Both the position numbers and the translations under genes were made by a program. A stretch of 64,000 bases of DNA. Origin: Cynocephalus volans (lineage: Eukaryota > Chordata > Mammalia > Dermoptera > Cynocephalidae). Positions 22,331 to 34,157 of this stretch are shown one piece after another. The DNA lies in NCBI RefSeq assembly GCF_027409185.1, contig NC_084462.1, positions 180,410,071 through 180,474,070 on the forward strand, in the 5' to 3' direction. Under the pieces are notes generated by a model. It saw nothing but the letters and a program-made list of their open reading frames with translations. It searched no databases and was not told the origin of the DNA. Position 1 is the first letter of the stretch, and every line of letters begins with the position of its first letter.

Positions 22331-22695
22331 AAAAGTTGATCTCACAGATGTGGAGAATAGAACAGCGATTACTAGAGACTGGTGGGAGGAAGTGGGGAGA
22401 GGAGATGGGGAGAGGCTGGTCAGTGGAAACAAAATCATAGAGAGATAGGAAGGTGGGATCTAGGATTCTATAGCAATAGACGGAGACTACAGTCAAAAAC
22501 AAAGTACTGTGAATGGCTAGTGGAGATGATGTTAGATATTCTCAACACAAAGAGGTGAGAAATGTTTGAGGTGATGGATATGCTGAGCACCCGGATATGA
22601 TCATTGCACATAGTCTTAAAGTACCCAAATATCATATTTTCTCCATAAATATATACAATTATTATGGGTCACTTAAGAAAAATAAATTTAAAAGA

Positions 22696-23018
22696 GAGAG
22701 AGTAGGTTAGTGATTACTAGAGTCAGGAAAAGGGAGCAGGGGGGATGGGGAAAGGTTTGTAGACTGGTACAAAGTCACAAGTTACAGTTAGATAGGAAGA
22801 ATAAATTCTGGTGCACTAAGGTGACAATAGCTGATGACATTGTATTGCATATTTCAAGATATCCAGAAAAGAGGAACTTGAACGTTATAACCACAAAGAA
22901 ATGATAAATGTTTAGGTGATAGATATGCTAAGTATTCTGATTAGATCATTATACAATATATGCATGTATTGAAACAACAAACTGTATCCTATAAACATGT
23001 ACAATGAAAAAAAAAGCC
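22696..23018 (+). mobile_element. L1-a, third segment (3' UTR and tail)
   Basis: L1 3' UTR sequence (GATAGGAAGAATAAATTCTGG, TATTGCATATTTCAAGATA) appears a second time after the L1-b tail. It ends in an A-rich tail at 23007-23015, right before the 16-bp duplication of the Tigger target. It is therefore the 3' end of L1-a. Confidence 0.8.
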
Positions 23019-23753
23019 TTCAGTAGAGAAAGTAATTGCGAACGTGGTGGAAATAGCAAGAGAACTAGAATCACAAATGGAACCTGAAAATGTGACTGAA
23101 TTGCTGTAATCTCATGATAAAGTTTTAATGGATGAGAAGTAGCTTCTTATAGATGCCCAAAGAAAGTGGTTTCTTGAGATGGAATTTACTTCTGGTGAAG
23201 ATGCTGTGAACATTGTTGAAGTGACAACAAGGGATTTAGAATAAGCTTAGTCGATAAAGCAGCGGCAGGGTTTGAAAGGATTGAATTCAATTTTGAAAGA
23301 AGTTCTACTGTGGGTAGAATGCTATCAAACAACATCACATGGTACAGAGAGATCTTTCATGAAAGGAAGAGTCAATCAATGTGGCAAGCTTCATTGCTGT
23401 CTTGTTTTAAGAAATTGCCACAGCCACCCCAGCCTTCAGCAACCACCACCCCGATCAGTCAGCAGCCATCAACATCAAGGCAAAACTCTCCACCAGCAAA
23501 CAGACTACAACTCACTGAAGGCTCAGATGATTTTTAGCACGTTTTAGCAATTGAGTATTTTAAAATTAAGGTATGTACGTTTTTTTTAGACATAATCCTA
23601 TTGCATGCTTAATAGACTACAGTATAGTGTAAACCAAACTTTTATATGCACTGAGAAACAAACAAACAAAAATCTTGTGACTCACTCTGTTGTGATATTT
23701 GCTTTATTGCAGTGGTCTGGAACTGAACTTGCAATATCTCTGAGGTATGCCTG
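23019..23753 (+). mobile_element. Tigger1-type DNA transposon, 3' part
   Basis: Starts with the right copy of the L1-a target duplication (23019-23034). It continues with the transposase C-terminal coding remnant (open pieces to about 23540) and ends in the terminal inverted repeat, GGTATGCCTG at 23744-23753, complementary to the start at 3124. Together with 3124-4805 it is one full-length element of about 2.4 kb. Confidence 0.9.
23035..23540 (+). pseudogene. Tigger transposase pseudogene, C-terminal part
   Basis: Continuation of the transposase at 3537. It reads in broken frames; the last piece, 23310-23537, contains [14 protein letters not shown] and a Pro/Gln/Ser-rich tail ([19 protein letters not shown]) typical of the Tigger1 C-terminus. 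Stops near 23110 and 23245 break it. It is non-functional. Confidence 0.8.
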
Positions 23754-24149
23754 CATATAGTTGGTTAAATCTTGGCTCCTGGGGATCTCTGATCCAGGGA
23801 ATTTTTAAGTCCTTGGCTGTTATTCTTCTTATAGTCATTGGACTCACCTCCCTAGAGCATTGTATCCTCTCAAGGGTTTTAAATGCTTTCCAGCAGCCAC
23901 TCACACATCAAATGATTGCCATCAGGATTAGACAAGTGGAAGGACTCAACATCTGGACCACTCAGACCTACAATGGCCATGCAATTTTGGATAACAATGA
24001 CTAGGTGACCTTACATTTCAATGCTGCTGTTGATGATGATAACATCTATGTGACTTTTCCTTCCAATGACTACGTTAAGAGTAGCTGAGAGTAACACAAT
24101 GCTGTCTGATAACTCTCTCAGCTTTCTGAGAGAATGACCAAAAGGAGGT
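23754..24149 (+). pseudogene. Class I ERV env (transmembrane tail) remnant
   Basis: The frame 23747-24003 has a long hydrophobic membrane segment (GIFKSLAVILLIVIGLTSL) followed by a cytoplasmic tail with Leu/Phe-rich spacing like gammaretroviral Env. It is followed by a purine-rich stretch (AAAAGGAGG at about 24139-24147) that may be a polypurine tract. It begins abruptly after the Tigger end and has no gag, pol or surface-unit sequence. It is decayed and cannot make an envelope protein. Confidence 0.5.
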
Positions 24150-24565
24150 AATTTTCAAAGTAAATTAAAATGAAGACTAGTCTAGAAGACTCCATGAGCA
24201 GACAAAACTGGGGCCTTGTAAGTGACCTCAGCCTTGCTCGATTTGCAAACATAAGTGAAATTTAACTTGAACTATTTCTTGTAAGTGCCCGTACTAAAGA
24301 AAAACAGAACTTAAACTCAACCCATCAAAAGGAGTCAACAGACTTATATAGCTAGAAACTTTCCAATGTGATAGACCAAATAAGGCAACTGCGTAGCTGT
24401 AACCAATCAAATATTTTCCTTGTTTTGCTTCTGTGCCTGTCTTATGAAAGCCTCCTCCTTGTGCTCCTCTGGGGGAGCTCCTGAAATGCTTGTGGTCTGA
24501 AGCTATCCAATTCATGAATTGTTTGCCTCAGTAAACTCTTTAAAAATTTTATTGTACCTCAGTTT
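24150..24565 (+). mobile_element. Probable ERV 3' LTR
   Basis: About 415 bp after the purine-rich tract, ending near TTTTCAACA. The sequence around CAGTAAACTCTTTAAAAATTTTATTGTACC is the kind of R-U5 end found in class I LTRs. The left end is uncertain and no target duplication was found because the 5' side is truncated. Confidence 0.45.
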
Positions 24566-25703
24566 ACCTTTTCAACAAATGCAATGTTCTGATATACGTA
24601 TACATGTGGAATGATTAAATCAAGCTGTTTAACATAGCCATCACTTCACATACTTATTTTTTGTGGTGAGAACATTTAAAAATCTACTTTTAGCAGTTTT
24701 GAAATGTACAGCATATTAACTATAATCCCCGTGCTGTGCAATAGATCTCTAAAATTTATTTCTCCAACTGAAACTTTGTACCCTTTGACCAGCATCTCCC
24801 CATTTCCCACCTTTAACCCCACCCCACCCCCAGCAACTGGTAACCACTATCTACTCTTGGCTTCTATGAATTTGATTTTTTTAGATTCCATCTATAAGTG
24901 AGATAATGCAGTATTTTCCTTCCTGGATTATTTCACTTAACATAATGTCCTTCAGGCTCACCCATGTGGTCTCAAATGACAGGATTTCCTTCTTTTTTTA
25001 AGGCTGAATAGTATTCTATTGTGTGTATGTGCCATATTTTGTTTATTCATTTATCATAGGTTGATTCGATATCTTGGATATTGTAAATCATGCTTCAATG
25101 TATTTCTCTGACATATCATGTTATATCTTGTGAATAGATGCCTAGAAGTGGGATTACTGGAGCCTAAGGTAATTCTATTTTTAGCTTTTTGAGGAACCTC
25201 TATGCTGTTTTCCATAATGGCTGTAATTTTACATTCCCACCACAGTGTACAAGGGTTCGATTTCCTCCACATCCTTGCCAACACTTACCCTTCACTTTTT
25301 TGATAATAGCCAGTTTAACAGATGTGAGATGATATCTCATTGTGATTTTAATTTGAATTTCCCTAATGATTAGAGATGCTGAGCATTTTTTTTTTTTTCT
25401 TATGCCTGTTGGCTGTTTATATATCTTCTTTGGAGAAATGTCTATTCAGATCCTTTGTGCATTTTTTAAATTTTTTATTTTGTAATTGGGCTATGTGTTT
25501 TCTTGCTGTTGAGTTCTTTGAGTTCCTTATATATTTGGGGTCTTAACCCCTAATCAAAGGTATGGTTTGAAAATATTTTCTTCCATTCTGCAGGTCATCT
25601 CTTCTTTCTGTTGATTGTGTCTTTTGCTGTGCAGAAGCTTTTGAGTTTGATGTAACCCACTTGTCTGTTTTTGCTACTGCTGTCTGTGCTTATGGGGTCC
25701 TAG
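24566..25703 (-). mobile_element. Old LINE-1 3' portion (minus)
   Basis: On the minus strand this is the ORF2 C-terminal region and 3' UTR of an old L1. Matches in plus-strand reading include the blocks GCTGAATAGTATTCTATTG, GATGATATCTCATTGTG and TTTGCTGTGCAGAAGCTTTT. It is diverged and 5'-truncated near 25703. Confidence 0.85.
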
Positions 25704-25920
25704 CCTTCCATGTTCACAGAACTGACTTCCTCACTGGACTCTCAGGCTCTTCCTGAGGACTTTCCTTTCAGGGATCCCCTGGCTCACAGCCCTGCTCTGT
25801 CTGCTACGCTCGGGCTCATCGCGTCCTTACCTTCACACACCTGTGGCCACTCACCGATTCCCTGGCAAGTCTGCCCTGAGCAGCCATCTGGGCTGCTGGG
25901 TTGCCCCATTCATTGGGAAG

Positions 25921-26339
25921 TGTTGCGGGTTAAATTGTTTTCCCTCAACTCATATGTTGAATTCCTAACCCCCAGGACCTCAGATTAGGACCTTACTTTA
26001 GAGACAGGGGTTTTACAGAGATAACCAAGTGGAAATGAGGTCACTAGGGTGGGCCCTGGTCCAGTATGACCGGTGTTCTTATAAGAACGGGATATTTGGA
26101 CACAGACACCCCTCCCCCCCCCCAGAATGCTAAAGCTTGCCAGCAATCACCAGATTTGCCAGAATCTAGGAGAAAGGCCTGGAAAAGGTTCTCCCTCACA
26201 GCCTACAGAAGGAGCCAACCCCATAGACATCTTGGTCTTGGACTTCTAGCTTCCAGAACTGGGAGACAATCCATTTCTGTTGCTTAAGCCACTTGGTGTG
26301 TGGTGCTTTGTTACGGCAGCCCTGGCAAACTAATGCACA
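25921..26339 (+). mobile_element. MaLR-type (MLT1-like) solo LTR
   Basis: Starts TGTTGCGGG and ends GCAAACTAATGCACA. It holds the characteristic order CATATGTTGAATTCCTAACCC, AGGTCACTAGGGTGGGCCC, TTATAAGAACGG, TTGGACTTCTAGC. An ancient ERVL-MaLR LTR without internal sequence. Confidence 0.8.
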
Positions 26340-29300
26340 GAGACGGGCCTGAGAAGCAGTCATGCTCATAGGCCAACACACCCCACCCTTCCAGCCTTTG
26401 CCCATGCAGTGTGTCCCCCTCATTTGCCATTCTCTTCATCCATGAGAGAATGCCAGTCCCATCAGAGAATTGCTGATGTGAGGGACAGAGGCCCTGAGTC
26501 AGGATAGGAGATTCCGAGTGGACCAGAAGCCCAGCCGCTTTGGGGTGGGGGTGGGGGGCTCTCATATGTCTCTCTGCCCCCCCCACTCCCATCCCAAGAG
26601 GAGCTTCCCATCACTCTGGGAGTATCCCCGCAGGGAGATGAGACTTGGCCTTGGGGCATCTGTAATGTTGGCTGTTTGCAACCTGGAGTGTTTGGGTCCA
26701 GTGGGCCTTGTGAAAGAGCCATTTGCAAATTCACTGTAAATGAATCAGAAACACACGGATTCAATTTCCCTTGAAATGTAAATGGGTTTATAGATGTTAG
26801 AGAGTAAGTTTGGATTTTTTAAAGGAGTCTGGGCACTGGCCCATGCTGGCTGCCAGGACATGGACACAAATAGAGATGGGCTCTGCAGAGGGGTGTCGGC
26901 TCACGTCTGAATCCCATGTAGTAGGCGACTGTGAGCTAAGAATGCTGCCCCACTCTCTCCTCAGCCTTCCCAGCAGCCCTGTAATTGACGACCCACTTTG
27001 TAGGTGGAAAAGCTGAGACATAGACTGGACAAGACCCTGACCTGGAAAGAAGCACAGCCAGGATCCGGCCCCTGCTTTCCCTGACTCTGAGCCCAGAGCC
27101 CTTTCTACACAATGAGGGTTTCAGGAGCTGCAGGGAGACCTGGGGCAGGGGAGCAAATCAGGACAGGTCCAAAGAGGCTGCAGAGTTTGAGCAGGCGTCA
27201 GGCAGGGAGAGAAGCTCGCTGGGGGCTGGTGCTGGAGCAGCCTCAGCCGTGGCATGAGGACTGCTGAGTCCTTATGGGGTGACGTGTTCTAGTGCGTTCC
27301 AGGGCACGCAGATGGACCAATGGCTGCACATTTCGATCCGCGGTCTGGATGCACTAAAATGTGGGTTGTGGGGACCTTGGGCCATGGCTGGGTTGTATAA
27401 ATGACCTCAGGTGGGACTGCTCACTCCTCAGCTCTGGAATCCCTACCATGCCCCCAACCCACAGTGTCCTGGGCTTCTGGCCCAAAGCCCCCAGATGGCT
27501 CTGTCCTGCTGTCCAGTGACTCTTATTCTTGGAGTCCTGGCTGCCAGGGGGTCTGCCATGGGTCATCTGAGGCCACTTCCTCCTGACAGGGGATAATGAA
27601 ATGTGGGGAAACATGGGGAGAGGCAGTGAGTCTCAGGACAGGGGCTGTGAGATCTGAATCTATGGGACACTGGGGGACACCCTCACTGATGTCAAGGCCA
27701 GTTCTGGGAAGGGCTGAGGCTGCAGGCTCAGGCTGCTGTACAGGCTTAGGTGAGCCCTCTCTGTGGGAACTTGGGACATGTCACTTTCTTTTCTGAGTCC
27801 TAAACTGCAGTTCCCATCTGCTCCACACCCGGGCGTCTTTGCCCCACCAGCGTCCTTCCACCTCAACAGCTCAACTCAGCTCCCATCCTCGCAACACAGC
27901 CTGCTCCTCCAGGGGATCCGCTCTCTGTCCCTGTCCTGGCTCAGGCTGTGTGTGGGGCATGTGGAAGTCATCATCTCGGCAGTGCACCTCGGGGGCCCTG
28001 GTTTTGCTGATGACATCACCATCTTCCTCCCCACCGCACTGCAGCTTGACGCCAGATGGGCCTCTGCCCCCTCTCACCCCTGCATCCAGCAGAACCCGCA
28101 GCTGCTGGAAGCTATGCCACATGTCCCTCCATCTCCCCCAGAGGCAGCAGAGCAGCTTGTGGAGGGCAGTGGTTTTCTGTAGCCAGGCTCCCTGTCACTG
28201 TCTGCACCATCTCCAACAAGCCCCTGAGCCCCCTGCCACAAGCTACTCCTTGTATGGGGACAGACAAGTCCAGACTCACAGGAAGAGATTATTTGAAAGC
28301 ACCTAGAAAGGCATCTTGTGGATACCAAGTGCTGAGTACAGTTTGTTGTTACGATCCGCTGCTGTCCCAGCCCACCACCCTCGGTCATGCCCCATCCTTT
28401 CCCCATGGGCAGAAGGTTGGACAGCAGCCAGGTCCAGGGGCAGGATAGCTCCGGACCTGCTTAAACCCCCTTGTCCATCTTATGAAGAGGATGTGGGCGT
28501 GTGGAGGCCTCCATGGGCAGGGCCTGGCAGGGACCAAGGAGTTCAGAACTTAATCTGGGAGTGAAAGAAGCAGGAGAGCTTTAATAGAGGGCTTTCAAAA
28601 CCTGGGGTGAAGGAATGACCACAGGAAGGGCAAAACATCAGATGCCCCAGAGTGGGCCTACTGGGCAGACTGGGGACACTTTCAGCAGGGCCTGGGGATC
28701 CTGAGCTTCAAACCTCTACAAGGCAGGAGATTTCTGAAGGACTGAGTGGTAAGCAGGGGGCAGAGAACTCTCAGCTCAGAAGCTAAGAAATGGACAAACC
28801 CTTGGAGATCCTGCCCAGGCCTCTCACCTAATACATGAGGAAATTGAAGGCAGAGTCAGACTGGGAGGGTGACCCAGGCCCTTCGCCATGGGCAGAGGCC
28901 CACCAAGCCCACTCATGCGTGGAAGATGCAGACCCTGCTTTGTCCCCAGTACCACTGAATTGTGACTGCTATTTGTTTCGCAAGTGCAATGAGGATCCTG
29001 AGAACGTAGGGGTCAGTGGTTCTGGGGGTGGGTTGTTCTGCTTTATGGGGGAATTAGGGCTTAGACTCATAGCCCAGAACAGCAGGAAGACCTTAGTCTT
29101 GTACTGGTTGCCATTGATCTTCTGAGAGTCTGGTCAAACCCTCATCCTCTCCAGCCACAGAGTCCTGCCCTGGACCAAGGAGTGTGGATCAAATCCCTGA
29201 GGTTGCTGCCAAGTCAGCATCCTGTGGCTGTCAGTGTTGTCACCAAGCTGGTGGTGTCTGAGGTGTCAGCCTTCAGAGCCCCATGATAAAACAAATACAG

Positions 29301-29376
29301 ACAGCTACTCACAAGCCAGAATAGCCCCGTGAGGGCTCAGGAGCCCTTTAAGAATCTGCAGCAACACAGCGGAGCA
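26340..29376. other. GC-richer DNA with no recognisable gene
   Basis: About 3 kb of GC-richer sequence. Several overlapping open frames of 80-155 codons occur on both strands (for example 27763-28306), but they show no family motif and are what GC-rich DNA gives by chance. Weak MIR-like tails are visible at about 26950-27030 and 28800-28890. Confidence 0.5.
26950..27030 (-). repeat. MIR-like fragment
   Basis: CCCACTTTGTAGGTGGAAAAGCTGAGAC resembles the reverse complement of the MIR core segment that reads CTCAGTTTCC...AATGGG on the sense strand. It is short and diverged. Confidence 0.35.
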
Positions 29377-29397
29377 AAAAAAAAAAAAAAAAAAAAT
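29376..29397 (+). repeat. Poly(A) tract
   Basis: A run of about 21 A bases. It may be the tail of a retroposed sequence ending here, but I did not recognise a source upstream and found no target duplication. Confidence 0.7.
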
Positions 29398-30613
29398 GGA
29401 GAATATCACATGGAAAAGATTGCTGGTGAGACTGGCATAGCTGAGATGTTAGGAGAAGGCTAGGAACAAAGGAGGATGGAAGCTATCTGTACCAGCTACT
29501 CAGCAGGAATGACCATGATCCCCAGTGGCCTGCTCCACAGAGGACATTGGCATGTTTTGCTACTGAGGAAGCCAATAGCCATTCCAGCCAGGGAACTCTG
29601 GAGAGGAAAAGGTAGCTGTACACTGCCCCACCCCCACCCCCAGGAAGCAGCCCCTATTGTGCTGCTTCAGGAAAGGAGCCACAACGTGTCCTAACTTTGG
29701 TTGTGCCTCTTACCCCCAAGCTGTGGCCACTTTATGAGTGCCCACACTCAAGATCCCAGCTCTGTGGCTGCACTGCACTCACTCACAACCCAGACATGAC
29801 AGCCACTGCCGTAGTGAGCCAGTTTGCACCCTGGGCTCTGAAGACAAAGTCTCTTTGCATGTTTCCACCTTTCAGGCATCAGCTCAGCTGCCACAGAGGG
29901 CTAGGTCCTGCCCTGACACCTGGAGCCACTGTAGCTCTGCACACTCCTGTGCTCCCATCCCTAGCTCTCTGGCTGCTTCACAAACACCTGCACCTCACAT
30001 ATTATTACCAATGCGGCAGTGGGAGGGCCTATTCCACAGGTACCAATGCCATTACTGCTCAGTACACAAAGCTGCAGTTATTCCATGCATGCCTGTACTT
30101 CAAACCTCAGCTGTATGGCCACTGCATGGGTCCAACTCCTTAGACACTGGTGCCACTGCCACTGAAAACAAGCCCATAAACCAGACCCAGTGCCAAGAGG
30201 GATCCCTTCAGCCACAACTTCCCTGGAAGGAGAAAAGGAGATTGGGAGGACCTTAGCAGCATTTACACTAAAGACTCTAATAGTTTTCACTGCCACTGCA
30301 GACATCCATAGCACTGGCACTGAGGATATCTGAAATCTTTGCCAACAGTGACTTCAGCTGACAGAGCTGCTTGGAGACTACACTGCTGAGCCCTCACCAG
30401 TTTCAGATCTTTTGCAGGCCACCCACTCACAGGCGAAGGTCTTTCTAAAACCAACCCTTAAAATCTGGAAGAGGTGACTGCTCCACCAAATGCACAAACA
30501 TCAGTGTAAAGCAACAAGAAACATGAAAAACAATGAGGACATATCACCACCAAAAACCAAAAACCAAACCAAAACAAAACACACAATAATTTCCCAGTAG
30601 CTAAGCCCCCAAA

Positions 30614-31290
30614 ATGGAGGTCTATGAATTGCATGGGAAAGAGTTCAAAATAGTTGTTTTAAGGAAGTTCAGTGAACTTCAAGAAAATACAAAGAAGCAA
30701 TTCAACAAAATCAGTAAAACAATAAGTAAACAAAATGAGAAATTTAACAGAGAAATTAAAATAATTAAAAAACCCAGAAGTTCTGGAGCTAAAGAATACA
30801 GTGAGTAAAACAAATGAAAATGCAATAGAGAGCATTAACAGCAGAATTGATCAAGAAGAAGAAAAAATTTGTGAACTTGAAGATAGGTTATTTGAAAATA
30901 CACAGTCAGAGGAGAAATAAGGAAAATGAATGAAAACAAATAAAGACAGTCTATTTAAATTATAGAAGTTTAAGAAGGATAAGAGAGGAAAAAGAGAAAG
31001 CTTACTTAAAGAAATAATAGCTGAAAATTTCCCAAATTTGGAGAAAAATATAAACATTCCAGGCACACAAAGGTCAAAGGTCTTTGTAAGACTACATCAA
31101 GACATATTATAATTAATCTGTTGGAAATCAAAGACAAAGGATCTTGAGAGCAGCAAGAGAGGAAAAAAGCATATCACATATAAGGGAACTTCAATAAGGC
31201 TAGCAGCATATTTCACAGCAGAAAACTTCTAGGCCAGGATAGAGAGGAAAGAAGTGCAGAAGGAAAACAAACAAACCAACTTTAAACCAA
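30614..31290 (+). pseudogene. L1-c ORF1 pseudogene
   Basis: A 64-codon open piece at 30614-30808 (KEFKIVVLRKFSELQENTKK) matches the N-terminal and coiled-coil start of ORF1p. Further blocks to about 31240 (ACATATAAGGGAACTTC region) match its C-terminal domain, broken by stops. Confidence 0.7.
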
Positions 31291-33424
31291 GAATATTTTA
31301 CACATATTCTTCTCAGGCGCACATGGAACATTTTCCAGGTGACATCATATGTCAGGCCATAAAACAAGTCTTAGTAAATTTAAGATGACTAAAATCATAT
31401 CAAGTATTTTTTCTGATAACAATGGTATGAAACTAGAAATCAATAACAGAAGAAATTTCAGAAAATTCACAAATATGTGGAAATTAAACAACATGCTCTT
31501 GAACATCAGTGGATCAAAGAATAAATTATAAGGTAAATGTAAAAATATCTTGAGACAAATCAAAATGGAAGCACAACATACCAAAACTTATGTGATGCAA
31601 CAAAAGCAGTTTTAAGACGAAAGTTTATAGCTGTAAATGCCTACATCAGAAAAGAATGAAGTTCTCAAATAAACAAGCTAATGTTACACCTTATGGACCT
31701 AGAAAAAGAAGAACAAGTTGAGAGCACAGTTAGTTGGAGGAAGAAAATAATAAAGATCAGAGCAGAGATAAGTGAAATAGTCACTAGAAAAAAATGAAAA
31801 AGATAAACAAAACCAAGAGTGGGTTTTCTGAAAAGATAAACAAAATTGGCAAACCTTTGTCTAGACCAACTAAGAAAAAAAGAAGACTCAAATACAATCA
31901 GAAATGAAAGAGGGTACATTACAATTGATACAACTGAAATACAAGGAATCATAAGAGACTACTATGAACAATTATATACCAACTAATTGGATACCCTAGA
32001 AGATATGGATAAATCCCTAGACACATCCAACCCACCAAGACAAAACCATGGAGAAATAGAAAATCTGAACAGACCAATAGTAAGGAAGGAGATTGAATCA
32101 GTAATAGGAAATTTTCCACTGAAAAACAAAACAAAACAAAGAAGAACCAACACCAATACTTCTCAAACTCTTCCTAAAAAGTGAAGAGAAGACAATACTT
32201 CCAAACACATTCTATGAGGCCACCATTACTGTGATATCAAAGGCTGACACTATAAGAAAAGGAAATTACAGTCCAATATCTTTGATGAAGTGAACATACA
32301 TTAAAAAATCCTTAACAAAATACTATCAATAACACATTAAAAGGATCACTCACCATGATCAAGTGGAATTTATCCCTGGGATGCAAGAATGGTTCAGCAG
32401 ACACAAATTAGAAAATGTGATACACCACATTAATAGAATAAAGAACAAAAAACATGATCATCACAATAGATGCAAAAAAGGCACTTAAAATTCAATATCC
32501 TTTCATGCTAAAAAAAAAAAAGACTCAGTAAATTAGGTATAAAAGGAATGTACCTCAACACAATAAAGAGCATATATGACAGTCCCACAGCTAACGTTAT
32601 AATCAATGGTGAAAAGTTGAAAGCTTTTCCTCTAAGATCAGGAAGAAGATGAGGATGCCCAATATTGCGACTTCTGTGCAGTAACAGTACTGGAAGTCCT
32701 AGCCAGAGCAATTAGGCAAGAAAATGAAATAACATACATCAAAATCAGAAAAAAAAAAAGGAAGTTAAATTGTCTCTGGTTGCAGACAACATGATCTTAC
32801 ATATGGAAAACCCTAAAGACATCACCAAAAATTGTTAGAACTAATACATGAATTCAGTAAAGTTACAAGGTACCAAATCAACTTACATAAATCAGTAGTG
32901 TTTCTATACACCAACAACAAACTATCTAAAAAAGAAATCAAGAAAACAATCCCATTTACAATAGCTACAAAAATAATACGATACTTACGAATAAATTTAA
33001 CCAAGGAGGTGAAATATCTGTGCACTAAAAACTATAAAATATTGATGAGAGCAGTTTAAGAAGACACAAATAAATGAAATGATGTCTCTTGTATTCGAAC
33101 TGGAAAAATTACTATCAATAAAGTGTCCATATTACCCAAAGCAATCTACAGATTTAGTGCAATCTGTATCAAAATTCCAATGTCATTTTTCAGAGAAACA
33201 GAAAAAAACAATTCTAAAATTTGTATGGAACTCAGAAGACTCAGAATAGCCAAAGTAATTTTCAGCAAAAAGAACAAAGCTGGAGGCATCACACTACTTG
33301 ATTTCAACATCTACTACAAAGCTATAGTAATCAAAAATTATGGCACTGGGATAAAAACAGACACATAGACCACCAGAACAGGATAGAGAGACCAGAAATA
33401 AATCCACACAATTACAGTCAGATG
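31290..33424 (+). pseudogene. L1-c ORF2 pseudogene
   Basis: Starts within the endonuclease region and continues through RT. Short open pieces include 31987-32184 and 32832-33059 (VTRYQINLHKSVVFLYTNN, as in the RT palm/thumb part of L1) and 33123-33368. Heavy decay; no function. Confidence 0.8.
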
Positions 33425-33726
33425 TTCTATTATTATTATTAGCATATTCATCATTACAAATCGTAATCCTTCCCCATGCCCTCCGCATGACCTATCACTC
33501 CCTAACCGCCCCCTTCCTCCCATCACTAGTATCCTTAGGTTTGTTCTCTCCTTCTCAAAGTTCAACACACTAATGTGGTTCTCTCTCTCTCTCTCTCTCT
33601 TCTTTCCACCCCATTATTAGGAAGAACGTGGTATTTCTCTTTCTCTGGCTTATTTCACTTAACATAATTTTCTCCGAGTTCATCCATGTTGCTGCAAATG
33701 GCAGAATTTCATTCTTTTTTTATGGC
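33425..33726 (-). mobile_element. LINE-1 3' end (minus), first part
   Basis: Reverse-oriented L1 3' UTR and ORF2 end (plus-strand reading: CATCCATGTTGCTGCAAATGG). A (TC)n run lies at about 33581-33601. The element is interrupted by a MaLR LTR at 33727 and continues at 34158. Confidence 0.8.
33581..33601 (+). repeat. (TC)n microsatellite
   Basis: About ten TC/CT units inside the 3' UTR of the minus-strand L1. Confidence 0.85.
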
Positions 33727-34157
33727 TGTATTAGTCAGTTTTTGTTGCTTATAACAAAACACTCAGAACTGGGTAATTTATAAAGAAAATGAAATTTATT
33801 TCTTGCAGTTTCTGAAGCCAGGAAGTCCAAAGTCCATCTGGTGGTGGCAACAGTGACCCAGGGGTCTCACATTGCAAGATGGTGGAAACAGAGAGAGCAG
33901 AGAGAGAGAGTTGAGAGAGACTCTTTTCTTCTTTTAAAGCCCTCAGAACCATGCCCCTGACCACCGTTTTTAATCCATTCACTATGGCATGGTCCTACAA
34001 TCCAATCACCTCTTCAAGGCTCCACCTTTCAGTTACCATAATAGGATTTCCCACCCTCTTAACAGTCACAGTGGGGGTTAAGTTTCTAATACATAAAATT
34101 TGGGGGATACAGTTCAAGTTTCAATGAGTTTTGGGGGACATAATTCAATCCACTACA
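33727..34157 (+). mobile_element. Solo LTR (MaLR-like) inserted in an L1
   Basis: 431 bp with TG...CA ends (TGTATTAGTCAG to AATCCACTACA). It sits between ATGGC (33722-33726) and AGGAC (34158-34162), an imperfect 5-bp target duplication. The L1 sequence reads continuously across when the element is removed. The 5-bp duplication and length fit an ERVL-MaLR LTR; the exact family was not determined. Confidence 0.65.

Larger units (their letters stand above)
15182..22695 (+). mobile_element. L1-b: second old LINE-1, nearly full length
   Basis: A 2.2-kb GC-richer 5' UTR (to about 17384), ORF1, ORF2 and a 3' UTR ending in an A-rich tail at about 22680-22695 lie inside L1-a. The left border is inferred from loss of L1-a homology; I could not find a clear target duplication. 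L1-a lacks about 1.1 kb of ORF2 at this place, so the insertion came with, or was followed by, a deletion. ORF2 has many stops, so the copy is dead. Confidence 0.8.
29398..33424 (+). mobile_element. L1-c: third old LINE-1 with internal deletion
   Basis: About 1 kb of GC-richer 5' UTR-like sequence leads into ORF1 (from about 30614). ORF1 ends abruptly near 31290 and is joined directly to the middle of ORF2 (TTCTCAGGCGCACATGGAAC, endonuclease region), so the ORF1 end and ORF2 start are deleted. ORF2 continues to 33424, where a minus-strand L1 follows. The + strand L1 3' UTR sequence at 34591-34687 is probably its separated 3' end. The left boundary is uncertain. Confidence 0.7.

Noticed and set aside
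27763..28306. Overlapping 139- and 155-codon frames
   Set aside because: Two plus-strand frames and a minus-strand frame overlap with no motif; chance frames in GC-rich DNA.
29130..29397. Possible SINE ending in the A21 tract
   Set aside because: No A/B box-like promoter, no second copy in the window and no target duplication could be seen.
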